DNA of 12,510 nucleotides from Archaeoglobaceae archaeon. GTDB taxonomy: Archaea; Halobacteriota; Archaeoglobi; Archaeoglobales; JdFR-42. The stretch lies in NCBI GenBank assembly GCA_015523685.1, contig WAJW01000177.1, positions 1-12,510 on the forward strand, given 5' to 3'. This document shows, piece after piece, positions 6,616 to 12,510 of the stretch. The stretch's first letter is position 1; every line of letters starts with the position of its first letter. Below the pieces are notes generated by a model that saw only the letters and a list, made by a program, of their open reading frames with translations, was not told the origin of the DNA and did not search any database. The translations under genes and the position numbers were made by a program.

Positions 6616-7818
6616 TTATTCTATAACAACCTCGTCAAGTCTGGCCTGTCTCGGGAATCTCTTCACATTGAAAATTTTTGACGCTATCCTCCCGATTCTC
6701 TCCCTCAATTCCTGAGGACAGTACACTCCGATTCTCCATGAGTTAATGTGGCCTTTTCTGAGAAATTCAGGCATGGTGGAAACTTCTTCGAGGGTTTTGA
6801 TACCGTATTCAGTTATAACTTTTGCTCTGAACTCTCTTAATTTTTCGATTTCAGGGATATCAACGATAACGGAACTCTCTTCAACCCCTCCTTCGTCAGC
6901 AATCTCCGTCCCGAGTCGTTCGGGGTTCTGTCTCATGCACCAGTCAACATCAACCCTATCAGGTCCAACGTACAGAGCTCTTTTGTACAGCCTCCTCTCA
7001 TCAAGTCTCTTTGCCATTTCACCCGGGAGACCTCTCCTCTCCCTCAGATAGCACATAACCTCATAGTCATCCATCCTGAGCAGTTCCGCTGGATTGAGGT
7101 CTCCCTCTTCAATGCAGTGTTTCAGAGCAAGCTCGTACATTTTTCTTGCGATTCTCGTTACATGATGGAAGTAAACGGTTGGATACATGAAATATCTTGA
7201 TATAAGCATGGATTCTGCAGCCTTGATACCCTCGTATTCAATAACAAATTCCCCGTTGTGGTATCTCATTTTCCTCAGAAGGCGCAGATGATCAAAGAGT
7301 CCATAGGCAACGCCCGTGTAGTAGGAATCCCTCACAAGATAATCCATTCTGTCAACATCTATGTCTCCGCTTATGAGCTTTTCTCTGGATTTTCCGGTAA
7401 TGTGGTTGAGAACCTTTTTGACGCTTATTCCATGTATATCGAGAATTTCAGAAATGGGGCCATTTATTACCTTCTTTGTGATCTCTTCATGTCTCTTTCC
7501 AAGATATTTGACGAGAAGTCCCTCGGAAGCATGGGATAGCGGAGGATGGGCGATGTCATGGAGCAATCCTGCAATCTTCATCTCATCTCTTAAGGATTCA
7601 TCCTCAAGTTCTGAAACAGATAATTCCGCAAGGTGCATCGTTCCAAGAGAATGTTCAAATCTGGTATGGTTCGCTCCGGGATATACAAGATTTGAAAATC
7701 CAAGCTGTTTAACTCTCCTCAGTCTCTGAACCTGGGGTGTATCCACAATACTGAGCATGAGATCATCCAGTTCTATGTAACCATGAATGGGGTCCCTGAC
7801 CAACTTCCTGTTTTTCAT
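6616..7818 (-). CDS. HD-domain phosphohydrolase, SAMHD1/dGTPase-like
   Basis: The 400-residue protein opens with RDPIHGYIEL and carries a full HD metal site: H56 (RFEHS), H87-D88 (LLHDIAHPPLSH) and D156 (DIDVDRMDYLVRD). R157 and Y160 sit where SAMHD1 has its nucleotide-contacting Lys and Tyr. Homologues hydrolyse dNTPs to deoxynucleosides and triphosphate, which can control dNTP pools or limit viruses. Here the most likely job is nucleotide-pool housekeeping, because no defence genes are nearby. The protein is cytoplasmic with no transmembrane segment. The ATG at 7818 is about 26 bases from the TATA box at 7841-7849, so the mRNA is probably leaderless. Family confidence is high; the substrate is untested. 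Confidence 0.9.
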   Translation of the reverse strand: MKNRKLVRDPIHGYIELDDLMLSIVDTPQVQRLRRVKQLGFSNLVYPGANHTRFEHSLGTMHLAELSVSELEDESLRDEMKIAGLLHDIAHPPLSHASEGLLVKYLGKRHEEITKKVINGPISEILDIHGISVKKVLNHITGKSREKLISGDIDVDRMDYLVRDSYYTGVAYGLFDHLRLLRKMRYHNGEFVIEYEGIKAAESMLISRYFMYPTVYFHHVTRIARKMYELALKHCIEEGDLNPAELLRMDDYEVMCYLRERRGLPGEMAKRLDERRLYKRALYVGPDRVDVDWCMRQNPERLGTEIADEGGVEESSVIVDIPEIEKLREFRAKVITEYGIKTLEEVSTMPEFLRKGHINSWRIGVYCPQELRERIGRIASKIFNVKRFPRQARLDEVVIE

Positions 7819-7838
7819 CTGATCGGGATGAAACGGAC

Positions 7839-7850
7839 ATTATATTAATC
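7839..7850. promoter_or_regulatory. Symmetric, possibly bidirectional TATA element
   Basis: The stretch ATTATATTAATC lies midway between the HD gene ATG (7818, minus) and the TTG of a small plus-strand frame (7874), about 28 bases from each. On the minus strand it reads ATTAATATA and predicts a start at about 7819. Read on the plus strand the same A/T block predicts a start at about 7871. Confidence 0.45.
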
Positions 7851-7873
7851 TCTTCTTCTCATCAGATTTTGAG

Positions 7874-8170
7874 TTGCATGATGTGGATGTGGATGACAGA
7901 TCATTTTGCCACGAACCTTTCTTTTCTGTATGGACTGGTATATTTGAAGTAAGTCCAGAAAAGTTGTTCAACAGCCTTAAAAATCCTGATTCGGTATTAT
8001 CCAGGGATAATACGGGTTGTGACACATGGAATAACAATTGTATTGGCAGATCCACACCAGATGATTTTCCCGAACTTTCAATGGAAATATCGTCGAACGG
8101 GGAGGTTAAGGTAAGAACTTTTGCAATGTCAGTAAAGAAAGTCTTGTCCGTTCTCCATGGAGAAATATGA
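7874..8170 (+). CDS. Doubtful small ORF, weakly Pcc1-like
   Basis: This 98-residue frame opens with TTG and has no ribosome-binding site, but its start sits at leaderless distance from a TATA-like element. The sequence suggests a beta strand (FSVWTGIFEV), a helix (SPEKLFNSLKNPDSV), a low-complexity polar middle, then LSMEISSNGEVKVRTF and a final helix, SVKKVLSVLHGEI. That strand-helix-strand-strand-helix order vaguely recalls the KEOPS subunit Pcc1, but no diagnostic residue is recognised and the middle is unlike the family. It could be a small protein, a decayed gene or a chance frame. Confidence 0.3.
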   Translation: MHDVDVDDRSFCHEPFFSVWTGIFEVSPEKLFNSLKNPDSVLSRDNTGCDTWNNNCIGRSTPDDFPELSMEISSNGEVKVRTFAMSVKKVLSVLHGEI

Positions 8171-8372
8171 TGCCATTCAGAATATCTGCCGGGATGCAGG
8201 ATGATGTGGTGGATCCGGAATAGGTGAAGAATTGAAACTGAAAATACAGTGGCGAGAGCGGGAAGGGAAAATAAAAAAAGAGTGGGGGGTGTAGGGGGGA
8301 CATGGTATAATGTGGTTTCACTAATATATAAATCCTTCGCCTGATTATTTAGGATTTATTAACCAATAGACT
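8171..8372. other. Gene-poor region with G-runs, orphan TATA box and inverted repeat
   Basis: No credible coding frame is seen. The plus strand has GGG runs at 8260-8262 and 8265-8267 and two GGGGGG runs at 8284-8289 and 8294-8299. A TATA-like box (AATATATAAA, 8323-8332) overlaps one arm of a 9-bp inverted repeat (ATAAATCCT at 8328-8336, AGGATTTAT at 8351-8359). This could hold a small RNA gene, or the repeat could be the 3' end signal of the transporter operon, which stops at 8373. Confidence 0.4.
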
Positions 8373-9059
8373 TTAAATTAACGATCTGTATATTCTGACG
8401 CATAGATACATGAAGGGTGTATCAAGGAGGGCTATTATCACCTTTACTATGTACTGTCCGGTGATCATGGCGATAATTGCTTCAGCAGGGAATTTCCCGG
8501 CGAAGGCTATGGTGATGAATATCAGGGTGTCAATGAGCTGAGAAATGAGGGTGGAGAGGTTGTTCCGCAGCCACAGATATCTCCCCCCTGTTCTGTTTTT
8601 CCAGAAATGAAATGCCCACACATCATGATGCTGGGAAATGAGAAAGGCTATCATTGAAGCTATGACGACTCTTGGAGCAAAACCGAGTACGGTGTTGAAG
8701 GATTCAACCATTTCGGGGCTCATGAATGGTGCCGGATTCCACCTGACCGCAATTATGACTGAAAGAACCATTATGATGTTGGAAAGGAAGCCTGCCCAGA
8801 CAGCCTTTACCGCGGTATCTCTTCCGTAAACCTCACTCAAGAAATCTGTGACAAGGAAGGTTGATGCGTAGGTTATGACAGCTGCCGGAACGACAAAGTT
8901 TCCGAAGGAGACTATTTTGAATGCAATTATGTTTGCCGTCACGGTTAGTGATGCAAAAACCCCGATTGGGATTGAGGCCCCATATTTCCCTGAAATTGCT
9001 GAGATGATGCTGACGGTTGCGAGGGTTAAAATGATCCAGCCGATAATTTCAATCATCAT
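8373..9059 (-). CDS. Queuosine/archaeosine precursor transporter (YhhQ/VUT family)
   Basis: This is a 228-residue membrane protein with about six hydrophobic segments (roughly residues 4-22, 32-50, 55-72, 84-104, 130-143 and 170-222 combined). It carries the family signatures TDFLSEVYGR (71-80), QHHDVWAFHFWK (143-154) and WLRNNLSTLISQLIDT (163-178). Bacterial YhhQ imports 7-deazaguanine precursors for queuosine. In an archaeon the analogous use would be uptake of a deazapurine for archaeosine in tRNA, which is an inference. An ATG at 9077 is in frame, but the ATG at 9059 is favoured because GGAGG (9066-9070) precedes it by 6 bases. It overlaps the end of the upstream ribbon-helix-helix gene by 11 bases. 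Confidence 0.9.
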   Translation of the reverse strand: MMIEIIGWIILTLATVSIISAISGKYGASIPIGVFASLTVTANIIAFKIVSFGNFVVPAAVITYASTFLVTDFLSEVYGRDTAVKAVWAGFLSNIIMVLSVIIAVRWNPAPFMSPEMVESFNTVLGFAPRVVIASMIAFLISQHHDVWAFHFWKNRTGGRYLWLRNNLSTLISQLIDTLIFITIAFAGKFPAEAIIAMITGQYIVKVIIALLDTPFMYLCVRIYRSLI

Positions 9060-9252
9060 CCGATCCCTCCATTTCAATTGATCTATCCCTCAACCTCCCG
9101 TGTCTCCTGTCGATCTCGTCAAGCTGATCCAGCATCTTTCTCAGGGCTGTTCTCACCGCATCGGAGAAACTGACGAATTTTTTGTCATCTCCCACATGCT
9201 CCATCACATCGTCGATTATGTGCTGGGGGATGTCCACGCTAACCTTTGGCAT
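9049..9252 (-). CDS. Ribbon-helix-helix (CopG-like) small DNA-binding protein
   Basis: The 67-residue protein starts PKVSVDIPQHIIDDVMEHV, a beta strand then helix typical of ribbon-helix-helix proteins. It continues with FVSFSDAVRTALRKMLDQLDEIDRR, the second helix, in which SFSDAVRTAL is the usual dimer-core pattern. The tail is charged. Such dimers bind operator DNA through the paired strands. The frame opens at a GTG (9261), but the ATG at 9252 is chosen because GGTGAT (9257-9262) is an ideal ribosome-binding site for it and MPKVSVDIP is the canonical start. It is co-transcribed and overlapping with the deazapurine transporter, so it may regulate that operon. No toxin gene follows, so an antitoxin role is unlikely. 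Confidence 0.85.
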   Translation of the reverse strand: MPKVSVDIPQHIIDDVMEHVGDDKKFVSFSDAVRTALRKMLDQLDEIDRRHGRLRDRSIEMEGSDDD

Positions 9253-9303
9253 TTGCATCACCTTTATAATAAGTATTATTCAGAGATGGACATGGGATTG
9301 TCA

Positions 9304-9318
9304 TTTATATACTTTTCT
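9304..9318 (-). promoter_or_regulatory. Promoter of the RHH-transporter operon
   Basis: On the minus strand AGAAAAG followed directly by TATATAAA (TATA at 9304-9311, purine-rich element at 9312-9318) is a textbook archaeal promoter. It predicts transcription from about 9280, leaving a short leader that contains the GGTGAT ribosome-binding site. Confidence 0.75.
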
Positions 9319-9411
9319 GAAGTCCGGGATCGGGGATCTGATGAGATTTAAAATATGGGATTTAAAATGGATGTTGGAGAATATAATTCCCATCTGGGTT
9401 AATTCCTGCCC

Positions 9412-11427
9412 TCACACTCTTCTCACATCACATCTTATCCCCCTGTACATTGGTGCCCCTGAGAGAGGCTCCACTGCGGTATCATCCACGAGAAAATTGG
9501 CGTTGCACTCTTTCCATCCGTGGGGGATGGATACGGTGGATTCATGGATTTCATCGGAAACCCCTGCCTTTATCTCAATCTCTCCTGTTGAAGTTTTTAT
9601 CCTTATCAGATCGCCATCGGAGATGCCCCTCTCCTCAGCGATCATCCTCCCAACCTCTGCAACGGGTTCCGGGAGCATTTTTCTCAGGTTCTCAATATTG
9701 CGGAACTGTGAATGGTAATAGGGCATGCTTCTCGCACCTGTGATGAGGAGATAGGGGTATTTTGAATCATCTCTGCGGGTTATGGGTTTAAGCTCTTCCA
9801 TACCCATTTCCACAAGTGTTTCAGGGAACAGTTCAATTTTCCCTGTTGGCGTTGGAAAACCATTTTTTCTGTAAAAACCAACTTCGTATTCGAGGAGAAC
9901 ACCCCTTTCAAGATCTTCCAGCGGGTAATCCTCAACTTCCGTCCCCTTCAGGAGCTCCTTCAGTATTTCATCCTCATTTCTGAAGGGGAACAGGTCTCCG
10001 TAACCCAATCTTCTGGCCAGTTCAATCATGAATTCCGCCTCTGATTTTGCCTCACCAGCAGGATCGATAACCCTTCTCCTCACTCTCACCCATCTCAGTT
10101 TTTTCAAAGGCACCGCATCTATCTCAGCCTTCTCATAGAAGGTGGATGATGGAAGCACTATATCCGAGTAGTTGCATGTTTCGGTCAGGAATATTTCGTG
10201 GGTTACGATTAAATCCAGTTTCCTGAATGCTTCTATCAGTTTACCCGTATTGGGCAATGTCAGGAGTGGATTTGATTTGAAGATGACAAGGACACGTATT
10301 CTGTAAGGTTTCTCAGATAGAATCACGTCTGAAAGTATGCCACTGCAGTCGCTTGCAAGGGGGTGTCTTTCGTACCAGAAAGTCCTTTTATTATCGGGCA
10401 GGAGTTCTTTGAGGGTTATATCATTTATCCTGAGGGAAGGGTTGAATATGGTTCCTCCGGGAATGTCAACATTTCCGGTTATTGCAGACAGGATGGCAAT
10501 GGCACGAGCGGTCTGAAATCCGTTGATGTTATGCAGTATACCCTCTCTTCTGTCTATTACAGCGGGTTTTATCGTTCCAAGTAGCTCTGCAACCTCTTCA
10601 ACTGTCTCCGCCGGTATATCGGTGAAGGATTCAACGTATTCAGGGGTGAAATCCGAAACGAATTTCTCCAGCTTTTCGAATCCGGAAACATGCCTGCTGA
10701 TAAATTCAGCATCATACAGTTTTTTCTCCAGAATCCGGTTTATGAGGCCAAGAGCAAGATACACATCACTCCCCGGTCTGATTTTGAGATGCATGTCAGA
10801 GATTTTTGCGGTTTCAGATTTTCTGGGGTCTATTACGACAATTTTTGCCCCATTTTTTCGTGCGGTGATGATATCCTCAACTATTCCGTGATATCTGTGA
10901 AATTTGGAAACAACGGGGTTGGTGCCCCACAGCAGTATGAGCCTGGAATTGAGAAAATCTCCTGTGGGGAATGGGAACCCGAATACAAGTTTTGAGGCAA
11001 GAACTTTAGGCCCAACACAGTACGACCAGCTTCCAGTGATATTTGGTGTTCCAAAAGCATATGCAAACCTCTTGACCATACTTCTGTCCAGTATTCTCCC
11101 GGTTGGTCCATGAAGAAAAACAAGGGATTCTTCCATTCCATCTTCCTTAATTTCCTTTAATTTTTCGGCAATAATATCAAGAGCTTTTTTCCATGAGATC
11201 TCCTTCCATTGTGGATTTCCCCTCTCCCCTACGTTCATAAGGGGTTTTTTTATTCTGTCAGGGTGATATACGGTTCTGAATGAATTCAGACCTTTTATAC
11301 ACAGCTTTCCTCTGTTGTTGGGATTCTCTGGATCGCCCCTGACCCTTACAATTTTCCCGTTCTCGATCTCGGCCAAAATGCCACAGTCACACTTGCAGAT
11401 CTGGCAAATTGTTCTTCTTATTTCCAA
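9412..11427 (-). CDS. Molybdopterin (bis-MGD) oxidoreductase, cytoplasmic, substrate unknown
   Basis: The 671-residue protein belongs to the DMSO reductase superfamily. C8, C11, C15 and C43 bind a [4Fe-4S] cluster, with K45 in the usual electron-relay place (LCIKG). C137 in SYCVGPK is the probable Mo/W ligand. The C-terminal dinucleotide-binding domain ends HGW...N..VDD...PLSGAPMYRGIRCDV. True formate dehydrogenases have His after the metal-binding Cys/Sec; here it is Val, and the segment looks more like the thiosulfate/polysulfide reductase and acetylene hydratase branches. There is no Tat signal and no adjacent iron-sulfur or membrane subunit, so it acts alone in the cytoplasm or with distant partners. 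The TTG at 11427 is preferred over the ATG at 11454: GGAGGT sits 6 bases before the TTG and falls inside the longer frame. FdhD is encoded directly upstream. Confidence 0.88.
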   Translation of the reverse strand: MEIRRTICQICKCDCGILAEIENGKIVRVRGDPENPNNRGKLCIKGLNSFRTVYHPDRIKKPLMNVGERGNPQWKEISWKKALDIIAEKLKEIKEDGMEESLVFLHGPTGRILDRSMVKRFAYAFGTPNITGSWSYCVGPKVLASKLVFGFPFPTGDFLNSRLILLWGTNPVVSKFHRYHGIVEDIITARKNGAKIVVIDPRKSETAKISDMHLKIRPGSDVYLALGLINRILEKKLYDAEFISRHVSGFEKLEKFVSDFTPEYVESFTDIPAETVEEVAELLGTIKPAVIDRREGILHNINGFQTARAIAILSAITGNVDIPGGTIFNPSLRINDITLKELLPDNKRTFWYERHPLASDCSGILSDVILSEKPYRIRVLVIFKSNPLLTLPNTGKLIEAFRKLDLIVTHEIFLTETCNYSDIVLPSSTFYEKAEIDAVPLKKLRWVRVRRRVIDPAGEAKSEAEFMIELARRLGYGDLFPFRNEDEILKELLKGTEVEDYPLEDLERGVLLEYEVGFYRKNGFPTPTGKIELFPETLVEMGMEELKPITRRDDSKYPYLLITGARSMPYYHSQFRNIENLRKMLPEPVAEVGRMIAEERGISDGDLIRIKTSTGEIEIKAGVSDEIHESTVSIPHGWKECNANFLVDDTAVEPLSGAPMYRGIRCDVRRV

Positions 11428-11433
11428 TCTTTT

Positions 11434-11439
11434 ACCTCC
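11434..11439 (-). promoter_or_regulatory. Strong ribosome-binding site deciding a TTG start
   Basis: GGAGGT on the minus strand lies 6 bases before the TTG at 11427. It would fall within codons 6-7 if translation began at the ATG at 11454, which has only a weak purine stretch upstream. It therefore moves the oxidoreductase start in by nine codons. Confidence 0.65.
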
Positions 11440-11460
11440 TGTTGAATCAATCATTTCTCT

Positions 11461-11485
11461 CAGGTATTAAAATATTTTTTACCTG
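11461..11485. repeat. Inverted repeat around an A/T core between fdhD and the oxidoreductase gene
   Basis: CAGGTA (11461-11466) and TACCTG (11480-11485) are perfect 6-bp arms flanking an A/T-rich centre that also has partial symmetry (AAA/TTT). The right arm overlaps the fdhD stop codon, and the core contains the only TATA-like sequence before the oxidoreductase gene. It may be an operator, or a hairpin in the fdhD transcript. Confidence 0.45.
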
Positions 11486-12225
11486 ACGGGAAAGTCAAAA
11501 ATCCTCCATGGATTCACGACAGCGGTGTAATCATTCTGAAATGAGATCAGGGTTAAATCTGTTTTTTCAGCGAGAGAAACTGCAGAATCAAGAAAAACAG
11601 CCTTAGTTGCTATCAGCGGTATTCCTGCCCTCACGCATTTCATTGCAATCCCCCTTGAAATTCTCCCGGAAATTGTAAGAAAACACCGGTGGAGATCAGC
11701 TTTTTTGAGAATTCCCGATCCGATTGCCCTGTCAACAGCGTTGTGCCTTCCCACATCCGTGGCCCTGGTAATCATCGTTCCATCATCTCTGAAAAGACAG
11801 GCGACATGATATCCATGGGTTTTCCTGTATTCAAGGGCATCGAGACAGGATAGGGAGTTTTTTACATATTCAAACCTGAATCTGGCCCCAGATGAGATTT
11901 TCTCCTCCTCACTTTCAACCCATGAAACACCAACACATCCTGAAGACCTCAGTTCGAGGGTTAAATCGGGATTCACGTTATCTGCATTCACATATACCTT
12001 CCAGCCTCTCCTGCTGATATCCACACTCTGCACTCTGTCAATTATTCCCTCAGAGATGATGTATCCGAGAACAAGCTCCTCCACTCTGTGAGGACTGCAC
12101 ATTATCCTGGATATCAGTTTATCATTGAGGATCACATCGATCTGTATCTCCTCTGCGAGGTAGATCTCTCTCTCCCCATCGTCGGTCATGAGTGATAGTT
12201 TCTTCACATTTTTCAGGAGAACCAT
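11479..12225 (-). CDS. fdhD: Formate dehydrogenase accessory sulfurtransferase FdhD
   Basis: The 248-residue protein carries FdhD landmarks: LAEEIQIDVILN at the start of the core, SPHRVEELVLGYIISEGII (about 44-62), HGYHVACLF, the DVGRHNAVDRAIG signature (157-169) and SGRISRGIAMKCVRAGIPLIATKAV. FdhD transfers sulfur from a cysteine desulfurase to the bis-MGD cofactor and is needed for activity of its client enzymes. The bacterial GCGxCG loop is reduced here to SGCVGVSW, leaving one Cys, C97. The frame opens 36 codons earlier (12333), but that extension has no FdhD resemblance. The ATG at 12225 aligns with the normal N terminus, and 12189 is a less likely alternative. The likely client is encoded 51 bases downstream. 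Confidence 0.9.
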   Translation of the reverse strand: MVLLKNVKKLSLMTDDGEREIYLAEEIQIDVILNDKLISRIMCSPHRVEELVLGYIISEGIIDRVQSVDISRRGWKVYVNADNVNPDLTLELRSSGCVGVSWVESEEEKISSGARFRFEYVKNSLSCLDALEYRKTHGYHVACLFRDDGTMITRATDVGRHNAVDRAIGSGILKKADLHRCFLTISGRISRGIAMKCVRAGIPLIATKAVFLDSAVSLAEKTDLTLISFQNDYTAVVNPWRIFDFPVR

Positions 12226-12267
12226 TCCATAAAAAATATTTTCTCCCGTAATTCTCACACATTCAGA

Positions 12268-12280
12268 AAAATTTAAGTAA
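12268..12280. promoter_or_regulatory. Divergent promoter between fdhD and the DUF420-like gene
   Basis: AGAAAAATTTAAGTAA on the plus strand gives a purine-rich element and TATA box about 26 bases before 12301, so the plus-strand gene at 12303 would be nearly leaderless. The minus-strand reading ACTTAAATTTTT could serve fdhD with a leader of about 20 bases. The two promoters share the same 77-bp gap. Confidence 0.4.
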
Positions 12281-12302
12281 ATTGTCTCATTTGCAGGGAA
12301 AC

Positions 12303-12510
12303 ATGGGGTTTCTCGGAACATATGCAGGAACATTCTCTGATGTAAGCCTGACCCTTGAATTTCTCGTTACTTTCGCTTTTTTTACAGGTTACTTTTTTGC
12401 CAGGAAGAGGCAGATATCAAGGCATTACAGAACTATGCTTGTTGCATTTCTTCTCGATGTTTCATTCATGGTGAGTTATATGGTGAAGTCCCTCATTGAG
12501 GGCCATACAA
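12303..12510 (+). CDS. DUF420-like membrane protein, N-terminal part (cut by window edge)
   Basis: The first 69 residues are visible. A short hydrophilic start (MGFLGTYAGTFSDVSL) leads into a membrane helix (about 17-34), a basic loop (ARKRQISRHYR) and a second helix (about 44-60) ending SYMVKSLIEG. The pattern of LTLEFLVTFAFFTGYFFARKR and HYRTMLVAFLLDVSFM resembles DUF420 and related small membrane proteins often found with respiratory genes. A GCAGGG stretch precedes the ATG. The rest lies beyond the right edge, so the family assignment is tentative. Confidence 0.65.
   Translation, partial: MGFLGTYAGTFSDVSLTLEFLVTFAFFTGYFFARKRQISRHYRTMLVAFLLDVSFMVSYMVKSLIEGHT

Noticed and set aside
6616..7818. 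HD protein as part of an antiviral defence cluster
   Set aside because: SAMHD1-like enzymes can act in defence, but all neighbours are housekeeping genes and no mobile-element marks are seen.
8197..8241. Possible box C/D small RNA (ATGATGT near 8201, GTGAAGA near 8224, CTGA at 8238-8241)
   Set aside because: The C box is imperfect, no proper D' box is seen, and the segment after the C'-like box is too short for a usual guide.
8106..8321. Minus-strand 71-codon frame rich in Phe, Pro and Leu
   Set aside because: It is the low-complexity complement of a purine-rich stretch and has no family features.
9049..9252. Ribbon-helix-helix protein as a toxin-antitoxin antitoxin
   Set aside because: The downstream coupled gene is a clear membrane transporter, not a toxin.
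9412..11427. Formate dehydrogenase alpha subunit as a firm name for the oxidoreductase
   Set aside because: The neighbour fdhD invites that name, but the His after the metal-binding Cys is missing and no formate dehydrogenase partner subunit is present.

Overview
This window comes from an archaeon. The left edge holds the 5' end of an archaeal-type 16S rRNA on the minus strand. The protein genes include archaea-specific sets: RNase P protein 4, both subunits of the aconitase X-type phosphomevalonate dehydratase, and its UbiD-family decarboxylase partner. Promoters are archaeal, with a TATA box and a purine-rich element about 25 bases before the start site. Several genes appear leaderless; others have GGTGA or GGAGG ribosome-binding sites. 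The G+C-rich rRNA beside more moderate coding DNA, and the gene set, suggest a thermophilic anaerobe in the broad Archaeoglobi / Methanosarcinia / Syntropharchaeia part of the Euryarchaeota. That placement is an inference from memory, not an alignment.

Layout. Positions 1-170 are the 16S rRNA 5' end (minus). Positions 171 to about 500 are its leader and a tandem promoter array. A COG1926-type phosphoribosyltransferase (701-1354, plus) converges on a crotonase-fold acyl-CoA enzyme with a C-terminal zinc ribbon (1369-2310, minus). Next is a compact five-gene minus-strand operon read from 6539 down to 2384: UbiD-type decarboxylase, aconitase X large subunit, aconitase X small subunit, an EGY-like site-2 protease and RNase P protein 4. 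Each gene overlaps the next or uses a coupled start. An HD-domain dNTP hydrolase-like gene (6616-7818, minus) shares a symmetric promoter with a doubtful small plus-strand ORF. A gene-poor stretch (about 8171-8372) carries G-runs, a TATA-like box and an inverted repeat. A small ribbon-helix-helix protein is translationally coupled to a queuosine/archaeosine-precursor transporter (8373-9252, minus). Last come a stand-alone cytoplasmic molybdopterin oxidoreductase (9412-11427) and fdhD (11479-12225), both minus, with a divergent DUF420-like membrane protein cut by the window edge.

How the genes work together. The first three operon genes make up the middle of the modified archaeal mevalonate pathway: phosphomevalonate is dehydrated to anhydromevalonate phosphate, which is decarboxylated to isopentenyl phosphate for lipid synthesis. 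The co-transcribed membrane protease and RNase P subunit point to a housekeeping operon. FdhD is a sulfurtransferase that activates molybdenum/tungsten bis-MGD enzymes, and it sits directly upstream of one. That enzyme lacks the His that follows the metal-binding Cys/Sec in true formate dehydrogenases, so its substrate is open. The strongest leads are this oxidoreductase, the BamA/MenB-like crotonase with an added zinc ribbon and a small palindrome at its promoter, the protease inside the isoprenoid operon, and the unexplained stretch near 8.2-8.37 kb.
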